From positions 1 to 12,060 of the forward strand of contig JAZLBZ010000094.1 in assembly GCA_045613945.1 (NCBI GenBank): a stretch of DNA of 12,060 bases. Reading direction: 5' to 3'. The stretch is from HGM04593 sp045613945. Lineage in GTDB: Bacteria; Bacteroidota; Bacteroidia; Bacteroidales; Bacteroidaceae. Every line of letters begins with the position of its first letter. The stretch's first letter is position 1. Positions 1-7,100 of the stretch are shown in pieces. The position numbers and the translations under genes are program-made. The notes below the pieces were generated by a model. That model made no database searches and was not told where the DNA came from. It was given only the letters and a program-made list of their open reading frames with translations.

Positions 1-134
1 ATGTTTTCAAACTCGTCAAGAGACATCTCGACATCACTCTCATTGCTGACTATACTTGTTATCTTGAAATTCTCCACAAAACCGGAAGGCAGTATCAGAC
101 GGGCCAACTCAATCAATATCTTTTCGTCCTGCAT
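1..134 (-). CDS. Probable ISAon1-type transposase N-terminal protein (partial)
   Basis: The minus strand reads open from an ATG at 134-132 to the window edge (44 codons), so only the N-terminus is present. The peptide begins MQDEKILIELARLILPSGF and continues with VENFKITSIVSNESDVEMSLDEFEN. The pattern of an ILP motif, then F..F.I, then an acidic LDE stretch resembles the small N-terminal ORF that precedes the catalytic transposase in ISAon1-type insertion sequences common in Bacteroidales. That match is from memory of the family, not from a search. The catalytic part would lie to the left, outside the window. It could also be an unrelated small protein. Confidence 0.45.
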   Translation of the reverse strand, partial: MQDEKILIELARLILPSGFVENFKITSIVSNESDVEMSLDEFEN

Positions 135-167
135 ATTCTTGATTTTTTTAATAACGCGAAGATAATA

Positions 168-211
168 TTTTTATATCATCCCCCCAACTTTTGCTGGTGA
201 GCCCTGAACCT
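168..211. mobile_element. Possible terminus of the insertion sequence on the left
   Basis: About 35 bp upstream of the putative transposase start lies a C-run followed by CCCAACTTTTGCTGGTGAGC and a few more bases ending in CCTGAACC. Its position outside the 5' end of the ORF and its distinct composition suit an IS end. The opposite end is not in the window, so neither an inverted repeat pair nor a target duplication can be shown. This is a low-confidence boundary call. Confidence 0.25.
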
Positions 212-243
212 TATAAACAAGAAGAAAGCACAGAATGTAACAC

Positions 244-271
244 AAAAAAGGAGAGCAGTTTTGCTCTCCTT
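244..271 (-). terminator. Rho-independent terminator of the tRNA-fMet gene
   Basis: Bases 248-256 (AAGGAGAGC) and 263-271 (GCTCTCCTT) form a perfect 9-bp stem with a 6-nt loop. On the minus strand the stem is followed by six T residues (249-244). It starts right at the 3' end of the tRNA, so it should end the tRNA transcript. Confidence 0.85.
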
Positions 272-275
272 GTAG

Positions 276-347
276 TAGCGGGAGAAGGAATCGAACCTCC
301 GGCCTTTGGGTTATGAGCCCAACGAGCTACCACTGCTCCACCCCGCG
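276..347 (-). tRNA. Initiator tRNA-fMet (CAU)
   Basis: The minus strand folds as a full cloverleaf: acceptor CGCGGGG, D stem GAGC/GCTC, anticodon stem TTGGG/CCCAA with loop CTCATAA (anticodon CAT), variable loop AGGCC, and T arm GGAGG-TTCGATT-CCTTC. Features known for bacterial initiators separate it from elongator Met. The first acceptor pair is mismatched (C1 opposite U72). Three G:C pairs in a row close the anticodon stem. The D stem has A11:U24. The CCA end is not encoded (A73 is followed by CTA), so it must be added enzymatically. A consensus promoter lies 20 bp upstream and a terminator directly downstream, so it is transcribed alone. Confidence 0.95.
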
Positions 348-367
348 ATGCATTCTTAAATCTTGTG

Positions 368-398
368 CAAAGGTACAACATTTTTTCTTATCTGCAAA
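368..398 (-). promoter_or_regulatory. Bacteroidota-type promoter of the tRNA-fMet gene
   Basis: Read on the minus strand, TTTG (398-395) is followed after exactly 19 bp by TACCTTTG (375-368). This fits the Bacteroidota housekeeping consensus of a -33 TTTG and a -7 TAnnTTTG. The tRNA starts 20 nt further on at 347. It is the best promoter match in the window. Confidence 0.85.
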
Positions 399-480
399 TT
401 TTTCAGGCAAAAATTCAAAAAATAAACATCAAAAAGACACAAAAAGAACAAAAAACAGTTTTTTAGAATAATTTCCACAC

Positions 481-518
481 TGCAACGTTGCACAAAATTG
501 CACAAATGTGTAATTTTG
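481..518 (+). promoter_or_regulatory. tetR promoter with overlapping candidate operators
   Basis: The -7 element TAATTTTG lies at 511-518, and TTG at 488-490 can serve as the -33 element with 20-bp spacing. Three symmetric or repeated features overlap it. TGCAACGTTGCA (481-492) is a perfect 12-bp palindrome over the -33 site. TTGCACAAA occurs at 488-496 and again at 498-506, one helical turn apart. TTGCACAAATGTGTAA (498-513) is an imperfect palindrome (6 of 8 pairs) reaching into the -7 element. This arrangement suits binding by the TetR-type protein encoded 20 bp downstream, hence autorepression. The promoter is fairly firm; operator function is inferred. Confidence 0.65.
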
Positions 519-537
519 CGGGAAATTAGGAACAAGC

Positions 538-1131
538 ATGGCGACAATTGACACAAGAGATTTACTTATTAAGGTTGCAAGAAAACTTTTCTCTAAAGAG
601 GGCATTGGCAATATCACAATGAACGACATTGCAAAAGCCGCTAACAAGAGCCGCAGAACGGTATATACATATTTCCAGAGCAAGGAAGAACTGCTTGAGG
701 CAAGCATAGAGATGGAGGTGAAGAAGATTTCGGCAGCCGTAACAAAGGTAGCGATGTCCGAACTGCCTGCCGACAAGAAAATCATTAAGCTTGTGTTCGT
801 GCGCCTGCAGATGACACGCAACATTGTACGACGCAACGGCTGCCTGCACAATGACTACATACTCATTGTGGAACACATACGCAAGAGTTTTGACACAAAG
901 GAGATTGCCCTCTTCAGGCACATAATATCAGAAGGTAACCAGAAGGGCATCTTCAACAGCGAAAGCCCCGACCTTGCAGCCCGATTCCTGCATTTCTGTC
1001 TCAAGGGCATAGAGATTCCATTCATAAACGGAATAATCAACCGCAACAACGACGACAAGTTCGTGTACCACTTCACCGAGAAGATAATACTCAACGCATT
1101 GGGCCACAAGACACCAGTAAACAACCAATAA
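538..1131 (+). CDS. TetR/AcrR-family transcriptional regulator
   Basis: A 197-residue protein, the usual size for this family. Residues 6-55 form the DNA-binding domain. The helix-turn-helix lies at about 27-47, ITMNDIAKAANKSRRTVYTYF, followed by the family's typical K-EELL start of the next helix. The rest (about 60-190) is helical, as expected of the ligand-binding and dimer domain, but too variable to name a ligand. The start at 538 is supported by a -7 promoter element 20 bp upstream; there is no strong Shine-Dalgarno site, as is normal in this phylum. Palindromes over its own promoter suggest autorepression. It is followed after 3 nt by an RluA-type pseudouridine synthase, so the two are cotranscribed. 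No efflux pump or metabolic gene is adjacent, and its targets are unknown. Confidence 0.9.
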   Translation: MATIDTRDLLIKVARKLFSKEGIGNITMNDIAKAANKSRRTVYTYFQSKEELLEASIEMEVKKISAAVTKVAMSELPADKKIIKLVFVRLQMTRNIVRRNGCLHNDYILIVEHIRKSFDTKEIALFRHIISEGNQKGIFNSESPDLAARFLHFCLKGIEIPFINGIINRNNDDKFVYHFTEKIILNALGHKTPVNNQ

Positions 1132-1134
1132 GCA

Positions 1135-1803
1135 ATGAAAGTACTATACGAAGACAACCACATAATTGTCATCAACAAGGCTGCAGGCGAGATTGTGCAG
1201 GGGGACAAGACCGGGGACAAGTCATTGTGCGACATAATGAAGGCATATATAAAGGAGAAGTATGCAAAGCCCGGCAATGTATTTATTGGCCTGCCACACA
1301 GGCTCGACCGCCCCGTTAGCGGCATTGTGGTCTTTGCCAAGACAAGCAAGGCGCTTGAGAGACTGAACAGAATGTTCAGCGAGGGGAGCGTGAAGAAGAT
1401 TTACTGGGCGCTGACAAAAGGTATCCCACAGCCCGCCGAGGCAGAACTTGAGACGTGGATTCTGCGCAACGAGAAGATGAACAAGAGTTTCTCATACCCA
1501 AAGGAGGTAAAAGGTTCAAAGCACGCAGTGCTGCACTACAGGCTTGCTGCGGCATCGCAGAACTACAACCTCATTGAGGTGGAACTGAAGACAGGCCGCC
1601 ACCACCAGATACGTTGCCAGCTGTCATCGATAGGCTGCCCCATCAAGGGCGACTTGAAATATGGTGCTCAGCGCTCGAACCCCGACGGCAGCATCTCGCT
1701 CCACGCGCGTTACATTGAGTTCACACACCCGGTATCAAAGGAACTTATAGCGGTAACTGCCCCACTCCCCGGCGACAGACTGTGGCAGAGTTTTGAGAAG
1801 TAA
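1135..1803 (+). CDS. RluA-family RNA pseudouridine synthase
   Basis: A 222-residue enzyme expected to isomerise specific uridines in rRNA or tRNA to pseudouridine in the cytoplasm. It has the RluA signature HRLDRPVSGI at residues 55-64; Asp58 is the catalytic aspartate. A second conserved block, GRHHQIRCQLSSIGCPIKGD, falls at about 153-172. The protein begins directly with the catalytic fold (VLYEDNHIIVINKAAGE) and has no N-terminal S4 RNA-binding domain, as in the short RluA/RluC-like forms. The exact target position cannot be read from sequence. It starts 3 nt after the tetR stop codon, which suggests translational coupling. Transcription ends in the large palindrome just downstream. Confidence 0.92.
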   Translation: MKVLYEDNHIIVINKAAGEIVQGDKTGDKSLCDIMKAYIKEKYAKPGNVFIGLPHRLDRPVSGIVVFAKTSKALERLNRMFSEGSVKKIYWALTKGIPQPAEAELETWILRNEKMNKSFSYPKEVKGSKHAVLHYRLAAASQNYNLIEVELKTGRHHQIRCQLSSIGCPIKGDLKYGAQRSNPDGSISLHARYIEFTHPVSKELIAVTAPLPGDRLWQSFEK

Positions 1804-1811
1804 GGATAAAC

Positions 1812-1857
1812 AAGAAAGAAGATTGCTGAGCGATATCGCTCAGCAATCTTCTTTCTT
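1812..1857. terminator. 46-bp perfect palindrome, bidirectional terminator
   Basis: The arms are perfectly complementary for 23 bp around a GATATC centre (axis between 1834 and 1835). The inner part, GATTGCTGAGCG and its complement, is GC-containing. The outer part is A-rich on the left and T-rich on the right, so each strand yields a hairpin followed by a U-rich tract. It serves the rluA-like gene from the left and the M16 protease gene from the right. The last codons of the protease gene, including its TGA stop (1842-1840), lie inside the right arm. Confidence 0.85.
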
Positions 1858-3084
1858 TAGATAGTACAGCACCGATGCGTTGCCACGCCGAAAGAGTTCC
1901 TTTGCCGCAGCCTGCACCTGGGAGGCTGTTACGGCCCGGTAGCGCTCGGGCTCAAGCAGATGGGAGTCAAGGTCGCCACGCAGGCAGGCAAGAGCGATGT
2001 TGTTGCTAAGGTTTTCGCCACCAATGTTCCTGAACGTGAATTCCGACTCAAAGCGGTTGCGCACCTTCTCAAGTTCCTCTTGGGGTACAAGTTCCTGTTT
2101 CAAGGCATCGAGTTCGCGCCAAAGGGCAGCCTCGGCATCCTCAACGCGCACCCCCTGTGCCACACGTGAGTATATCCAGAACATTCCGGCGTCCTCGCTG
2201 CCCGATATGAATGCATCAATCTTTGAGAAGAGTTTCTGTTCCCTCACAAGACGCAGCATCAGGCGGCCCGAATAGCCGTTGGAGAGCACATCAGAGATTA
2301 CATCACAGGGATAGTAGTCGGTGTCGAGCCTGCTTCCCATGTGGAAACCCATGTAAAGAGCATTCTCGGGCACATTGCGGCGAACCACCTTGCGACGCTG
2401 CCTCACTTGGCGAGGCTCTACAGGCAACTGCGGTTTTACAAAACCTTTAGCAGGAATTGCACCGAACCACTTGTTACTCCACTCCATCACCTGCTCAAAG
2501 GAGATGTTACCCACCACTGCGAGTACTGCATTGTCGGGGGCATAGTGCCTTTTATAGAAACTGCGGATGACAGAGACCGGGACGTCTGCTATGTGCGAGA
2601 GTTTGCGACCAATGGTAGACCAGCGGTAAGGGTGCTTTTTGAACGCCATTGCACGCAGAATCATGCTCACATCGCCATAGGGCTTGTTGAGCGTCGTCTG
2701 CTTGAACTCCTCCATCACCACCTGGCGCTGCACATCGACCTTGCTCTTCTCGAAGGTAATGTTGCACATGCGGTCGCTCTCCATCCAGAAGGCCAGTTCG
2801 GCGTTCTGCTTGGGGAGGGAGATATAGTAGTTGGTGACGTCGTTGTTGGTGTAGGCATTATTCTCGCCACCCGCGCTCTCAAGTGGCTCGTCGAACGATG
2901 GCACCGCCTTTGTACCCTCGAACATAAGGTGCTCTAGCAGATGGGCCAAGCCTGTGTGTTCATACTCCTCGTTACGCGCTCCAACGCCATAGAGCAGATT
3001 TACATATACCATCTGCGAATCATCGGCGGGCACATGCAGCACGCGCAGCCCGTTGGAGAGTGTGGCTTTATTCAACTGTATCAT
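1840..3084 (-). CDS. M16-family (insulinase-like) zinc protease
   Basis: A 414-residue protein, the usual length for single-unit bacterial M16B peptidases. The inverted zinc motif HxxEH is HLLEH at residues 48-52 (His48 and His52 bind zinc, Glu51 is the catalytic base). The third ligand is Glu125 or Glu126 in the sequence QRQVVMEEF. The second half carries the family's SGRLMLRLVREQ block (about 275-286), equivalent to the usual SSRL...REE element. All catalytic parts are present. There is no signal peptide, so it is probably cytoplasmic. Some family members act in organelle or envelope processing, but the substrate here is unknown. Its ATG overlaps the end of the upstream prolyl isomerase gene by 17 nt, which implies coupled translation from one mRNA. 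Its 3' end is embedded in the terminator palindrome. Confidence 0.92.
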   Translation of the reverse strand: MIQLNKATLSNGLRVLHVPADDSQMVYVNLLYGVGARNEEYEHTGLAHLLEHLMFEGTKAVPSFDEPLESAGGENNAYTNNDVTNYYISLPKQNAELAFWMESDRMCNITFEKSKVDVQRQVVMEEFKQTTLNKPYGDVSMILRAMAFKKHPYRWSTIGRKLSHIADVPVSVIRSFYKRHYAPDNAVLAVVGNISFEQVMEWSNKWFGAIPAKGFVKPQLPVEPRQVRQRRKVVRRNVPENALYMGFHMGSRLDTDYYPCDVISDVLSNGYSGRLMLRLVREQKLFSKIDAFISGSEDAGMFWIYSRVAQGVRVEDAEAALWRELDALKQELVPQEELEKVRNRFESEFTFRNIGGENLSNNIALACLRGDLDSHLLEPERYRAVTASQVQAAAKELFRRGNASVLYYLKKEDC

Positions 3085-3958
3085 TGATTACTGTGATTTT
3101 CTTTATGATGACATCCTCACGCGGGCGCCCCTCGTAGACACTCACCCACGAAATGGCATCCACGACATCCATTCCCTCTACAACCTCACCAAAGACGGTG
3201 TAGTATGGGTCTAGTGCCGGCATTCCGCCCTCCTTGAGATAGGCATTGCGCTGCGCCTTTGTATAGCGGAACTCCTTGCCGCTCACAGCCTTGCGCGCCT
3301 CATTCATCAGTTCTGTTATCTTTTTCTTGTACTCTTTTTCTTTTTCCCTGTCAACCTCGGCCATAGCGCTCAGTTTCTTGAGTTCCTGGGCATGAGGTTT
3401 CTGCACCTCAAGGAACATCTTGTTTACGAGTTCCTTGTTATAGACTTTTTCTGCCGCATCGACATCGGCCTCCTTAACCTTTTTGTTGGAGACAATGAAG
3501 AAGTGGCCGCCCGATGACCTTATGCCCTTTGAGTGGCTTGGAGCAGCCAGAGCACCGCGCTTGTGGATGCGCTTGGTAGCATCGATTTCGTGTGGAACGG
3601 TGTAGTCGACATCGCTCGCGCCCATATCCTTCCTGAACTTGCGGTTCTTGACAGAGGTGTAGTCACCGGCCTGTATGAGCGAACCGGGGTCGACCCTGTA
3701 GAATATCTGGCCGTCGTAGTAGTTGTTCATCACAAGGTTTATAAAGTTCTTGCGGTGCTGAGGAGCCTCGCGATAGAGCCTTATCTTTATGTCGCCAAGC
3801 GAAGTGGAGAGGAGGACATACTGGTCACAATCGGGTGACGCGGTATTCAGGTCCTTTACCTCGAAGCCTGTTGTTGTACTTTTCTGCTGCTTGGCAGCCT
3901 CATTGTCGCACGCCATGAGCATTACAGCCATTGACAATGCAAATATTATCCTTTTCAT
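3068..3958 (-). CDS. Cyclophilin-type peptidyl-prolyl isomerase, lipoprotein
   Basis: This protein should catalyse cis-trans isomerisation of X-Pro bonds during folding of envelope proteins. With the ATG at 3958 it has 296 residues. It begins MKRIIFALSMAVMLMAC, a lipoprotein signal with lipobox LMA-Cys17. Acidic residues follow the cysteine (CDNE), perhaps favouring surface export. The frame stays open to a TTG at 4021, but a -7 promoter element (4008-4001) lies inside that extension, so the start is at 3958 or at the ATG two codons earlier (3964). Cyclophilin blocks: GDIKIRLYREAPQHRKNF at about 55-72, FYRVDPGSLIQAGD at 86-99 (Arg88 and Gln96 kept, the usual Phe-Met replaced by Ser-Leu), and GGHFFIV at 150-156. 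A charged helical insert of about 90 residues follows (159-247) before the C-terminal block YYTVFGEVVEGMDVVD. Confidence 0.9.
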   Translation of the reverse strand: MKRIIFALSMAVMLMACDNEAAKQQKSTTTGFEVKDLNTASPDCDQYVLLSTSLGDIKIRLYREAPQHRKNFINLVMNNYYDGQIFYRVDPGSLIQAGDYTSVKNRKFRKDMGASDVDYTVPHEIDATKRIHKRGALAAPSHSKGIRSSGGHFFIVSNKKVKEADVDAAEKVYNKELVNKMFLEVQKPHAQELKKLSAMAEVDREKEKEYKKKITELMNEARKAVSGKEFRYTKAQRNAYLKEGGMPALDPYYTVFGEVVEGMDVVDAISWVSVYEGRPREDVIIKKITVINDTVE

Positions 3959-4000
3959 AATCATACTTTTTTGTTGAGCAGACACTGCTGTTCCGTTGTA

Positions 4001-4008
4001 CAAAATTA
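4001..4008 (-). promoter_or_regulatory. -7 element of the prolyl isomerase / M16 protease operon
   Basis: The minus strand reads TAATTTTG, a full match to TAnnTTTG, about 43 bp upstream of the ATG at 3958. No convincing TTTG lies 19-21 bp further upstream, so the -33 element is weak or absent. The same octamer precedes tetR and tamB. Confidence 0.55.
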
Positions 4009-4052
4009 GGGATTTTTTCAAGAAAAAAGGCCTTTACGGACAAAAGTTGCTG

Positions 4053-4066
4053 TAACAAATTTGTTA
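4053..4066. promoter_or_regulatory. Perfect 14-bp palindrome, candidate operator
   Basis: TAACAAATTTGTTA is perfectly self-complementary with no spacer. It lies between the divergent -7 elements of the prolyl isomerase operon (4001-4008) and tamB (4148-4155), 45 bp from the first and about 80 bp from the second. It lacks the T-run of a terminator and its AT-rich arms would make a poor RNA hairpin, so binding by a dimeric regulator is more likely. No regulator for it can be named. Confidence 0.4.
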
Positions 4067-4147
4067 AATGCAATGTAAACCGCTGTAGCAATGCAAAAAA
4101 GCCGAAAAGTAATGGCTCGAAAAGTGGAAAATGCAACCGTTTTTGGT

Positions 4148-4155
4148 TAATTTTG
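4148..4155 (+). promoter_or_regulatory. -7 element of the tamB-tamL operon
   Basis: TAATTTTG matches TAnnTTTG and lies 32 bp upstream of the ATG at 4187. This spacing fits a short leader. The -33 region shows no clear TTTG (GTGG at 4124-4127 is the nearest). A possible TTG start at 4172 would fall almost at the expected transcription start, which supports the ATG at 4187. Confidence 0.55.
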
Positions 4156-4186
4156 TAACTTAAATAATAGTTTGGGACAGGACCGC

Positions 4187-7100
4187 ATGGATACGGTAGT
4201 GAAAAAGAGAAGTTGGGTTCGTATACTGTTGAGGACAGTATTGATTATTGTCGGCATACCGATTGCCGGCATAGCCCTACTTATAGCATTACTGTACGTT
4301 CCGCCGGTGCAGAACGCGGTGGTTGAAAAGACATGCAGGGTTGTAGGAGAAAAGACAGGATATGACATTGAGATAGGTTCCATCTATCTTGCATTCCCGC
4401 TCAAACTGAAGGTGGCAGACTACAGGATGTCAAAGAACGACAGCACATACGTGCTTGGAGAGCGTTTTGACGCCAACATCTCGCTGCTCCCGCTATTCAC
4501 CGGCAAGGTGGAGGTAAACTACATATCGCTTGAGCAGGTGGATATTGACACACGCGATATGCTGGAGGCTGTAGCAGTGGAAGGCAAGGTGGGATATGCC
4601 AGAGTTGTGGCCAGGGATGCCGATATTGCCCAATCGGTTGCCAACATAAGGCAGCTGCACATAGCAGACACTGACCTTAACATCACTCTTGCCGACACAA
4701 CAAGCAGCGAGGAGAGCGCGCCATTGGAATGGGTAATTAAATTGCACAAGGGATATATAAAGAACAGCGACATTGGCATCTGCATGCCACACGACACGCT
4801 GAGTGCAAAAATACATATTGGTAAGATGCTGCTTGGACGTGGCAAGATTGACTTGCAGAACGGGAGTTTCGCACTCAAGAGATTTGCCCTGATGAACAGC
4901 AATGTACAATATGACAAAGGAAGCCTTAGCGCTAAGCAGGCTCCGCTTGACCACATAACGCTCAACGGCATAGAGGCAAGGGCCAATATGCTGCGTTTCG
5001 CATCCATCAACGATATCAGTGCCAACCTCACGCAACTGACATTAGAACAGCCCGGAGGTATTGCCATAACGGATGCTGCAGCGCACCTGACAAGCAGGAA
5101 TGACACCCTGCAGCTGCACAGCCTGAAGATTGACTCGCGCAACGGCTCGCGAGTACGCGCACAGGCGGTTATACCTCACAAGGCGCTCAAAAACCCCAAA
5201 GAGGAGAGGCTGACAGCCGAACTCTATGCCGAACTCCACAAGCCCGACATTGCCGGATTTGTAACCCCACAAGTGTATGATGGGCTCCACTACTTCAACA
5301 GCAAGATGCTGAATGCCGACATCCGTCTCAGCGGCAATGCGCAGATGATTGAGATTGACACCGTTGCGCTTGATTTTCCCAATGTGGGCACGCTGAATGC
5401 CGGCGGATACATTGGCGAGATTCTTGACAGCGCACGGATTAACGGCGAACTGGCCTTCGCCGCAGAGATTGACGACATAAAAAAGTTTATTGGTGAGAGC
5501 GACAGCATTGGGTATCGGGCCGGAACAGATGGCCAGATACGTTACGGCAGCGGCAGAATAGATGCCGACATCAATCTTTGCAGCGCAAGCGGCAAGATTG
5601 GCGCGACAGGCAGTTATGTTATTGCCGACACAGCATACGATGCGCATATCAGGGTGGAGAAACTGGCGCTATCGGAGATTATGCCCGAGATTCCGCTCCA
5701 CAGCCTGAAGATGGATATGGATGTGGCAGGAAACGGCCTTGACATCTTCAGCAACCTCATGCAGTATACGCTCAATGCAACCATTGACACGCTATGCTAT
5801 GACAAATACCGCCTGTACGCCATTGACGCAAAGGCAGAGCAAAGAGACCGTGTCTCACACATTGAGGTTGACGGGCACGACAATAGCCTGCAGGTTGGCA
5901 TTGACGCCACCACCTCACTCACCCGCAAAGGTATTGCCAACCGCACAAGCATCAGGCTTGCGAATGCCGATTTCAAAGAGATTGGCCTGGTCGATTCCGC
6001 ACTAAAGTTATCTACAAATATAGACATCGCTGCCACGACAGACTTCAGGGAGAGCCATACGCTGAAGATTGAAGGCAACGGCACAAGAATAGCAACAAGA
6101 CAGAACAGTTTCACTCCCGGAAACCTGTCGCTCGACTTTGCCACAACACCGGCAAAGACAACCATATGCATGATGAACGGCGACCTCGACATTGACGGAG
6201 AAATGGACTGCGGATATAACGGCCTGTTTGCAGCATTCAGGGAGATTGCCGAAATGAACAGCAATGTGATGAGCGGTGCAAGCGACCTTTACCATCTGCA
6301 CGACTACGAGGAGGTGCTGCCACGTATATCACTGGATTTCACCTGCGGCGAGAAGAACGTGCTGCATAACTTCCTGGCATTTACAGGCATTGAGACCAAA
6401 GGCATTGAAATTGAAGCAGACATCTCAAGGAGCAGGGGACTCAACATAAGGGGTAATGTGAGCAAGTTTGGAAGTGCCGGCATAGAACTTGACAGCATCA
6501 GGTTCGCAACACGCCAGGAGGAGGACAAGTTCAGTTACATTGTAGGGGCAAATAACATATCTGTTGCTGCGCTGAATGGCGACAACAGTTACAATGCCTT
6601 GCTGCATGGAACTGTGATATGCGACACCGTAACGGCAAACTTTCTGCTGCGCGACAATATCAGGAAGATAGACAGCAAGACCGGCCTCACTGCACAACTG
6701 AGCCCCGGTGTCATAAACATACACCTTAATCCAGAGGCCCTGGTGTTCGGTGCTCCGTTTGCCTTTAACAAGGACAACTACATAAACATTGGAAAGGCTA
6801 TGTCCGTTGATGCCGATGTCACCTTCACAGGCAACGGCGACAGCGGTTTTCACCTGTTCACTACACCCGATGAGAACGCCAAGTACAATGCAAGCATTGA
6901 CATATTCAACCTGAGGCTTGCAGAACTTGCAAGCGTACTGCCCGGCGAACTGAACATTGGCGGCACACTCTTTGCAAATCTCAACTACAGGCAAGAGAAG
7001 AACGGCGACACCTTCACAGGCAGTGCCAACATCGACAGGCTTACATATAATGGAGACAGCATTGGCAATGAGAAGATTGAACTTGTATACTCTCCAAAGA

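Noticed and set aside
2341..2937. Plus-strand open frame (198 codons) opposite the M16 protease
   Set aside because: It is the antisense shadow of conserved protease codons; its composition (many His, Val, Leu) is not protein-like and it has no promoter.
3959..4021. N-terminal extension of the prolyl isomerase from a TTG
   Set aside because: The operon's -7 promoter element lies inside it, and a proper lipoprotein signal begins at the ATG at 3958.
4172..4186. TTG start five codons before the tamB ATG
   Set aside because: It falls almost at the transcription start predicted from TAATTTTG at 4148-4155; the ATG at 4187 gives a normal leader and membrane anchor.
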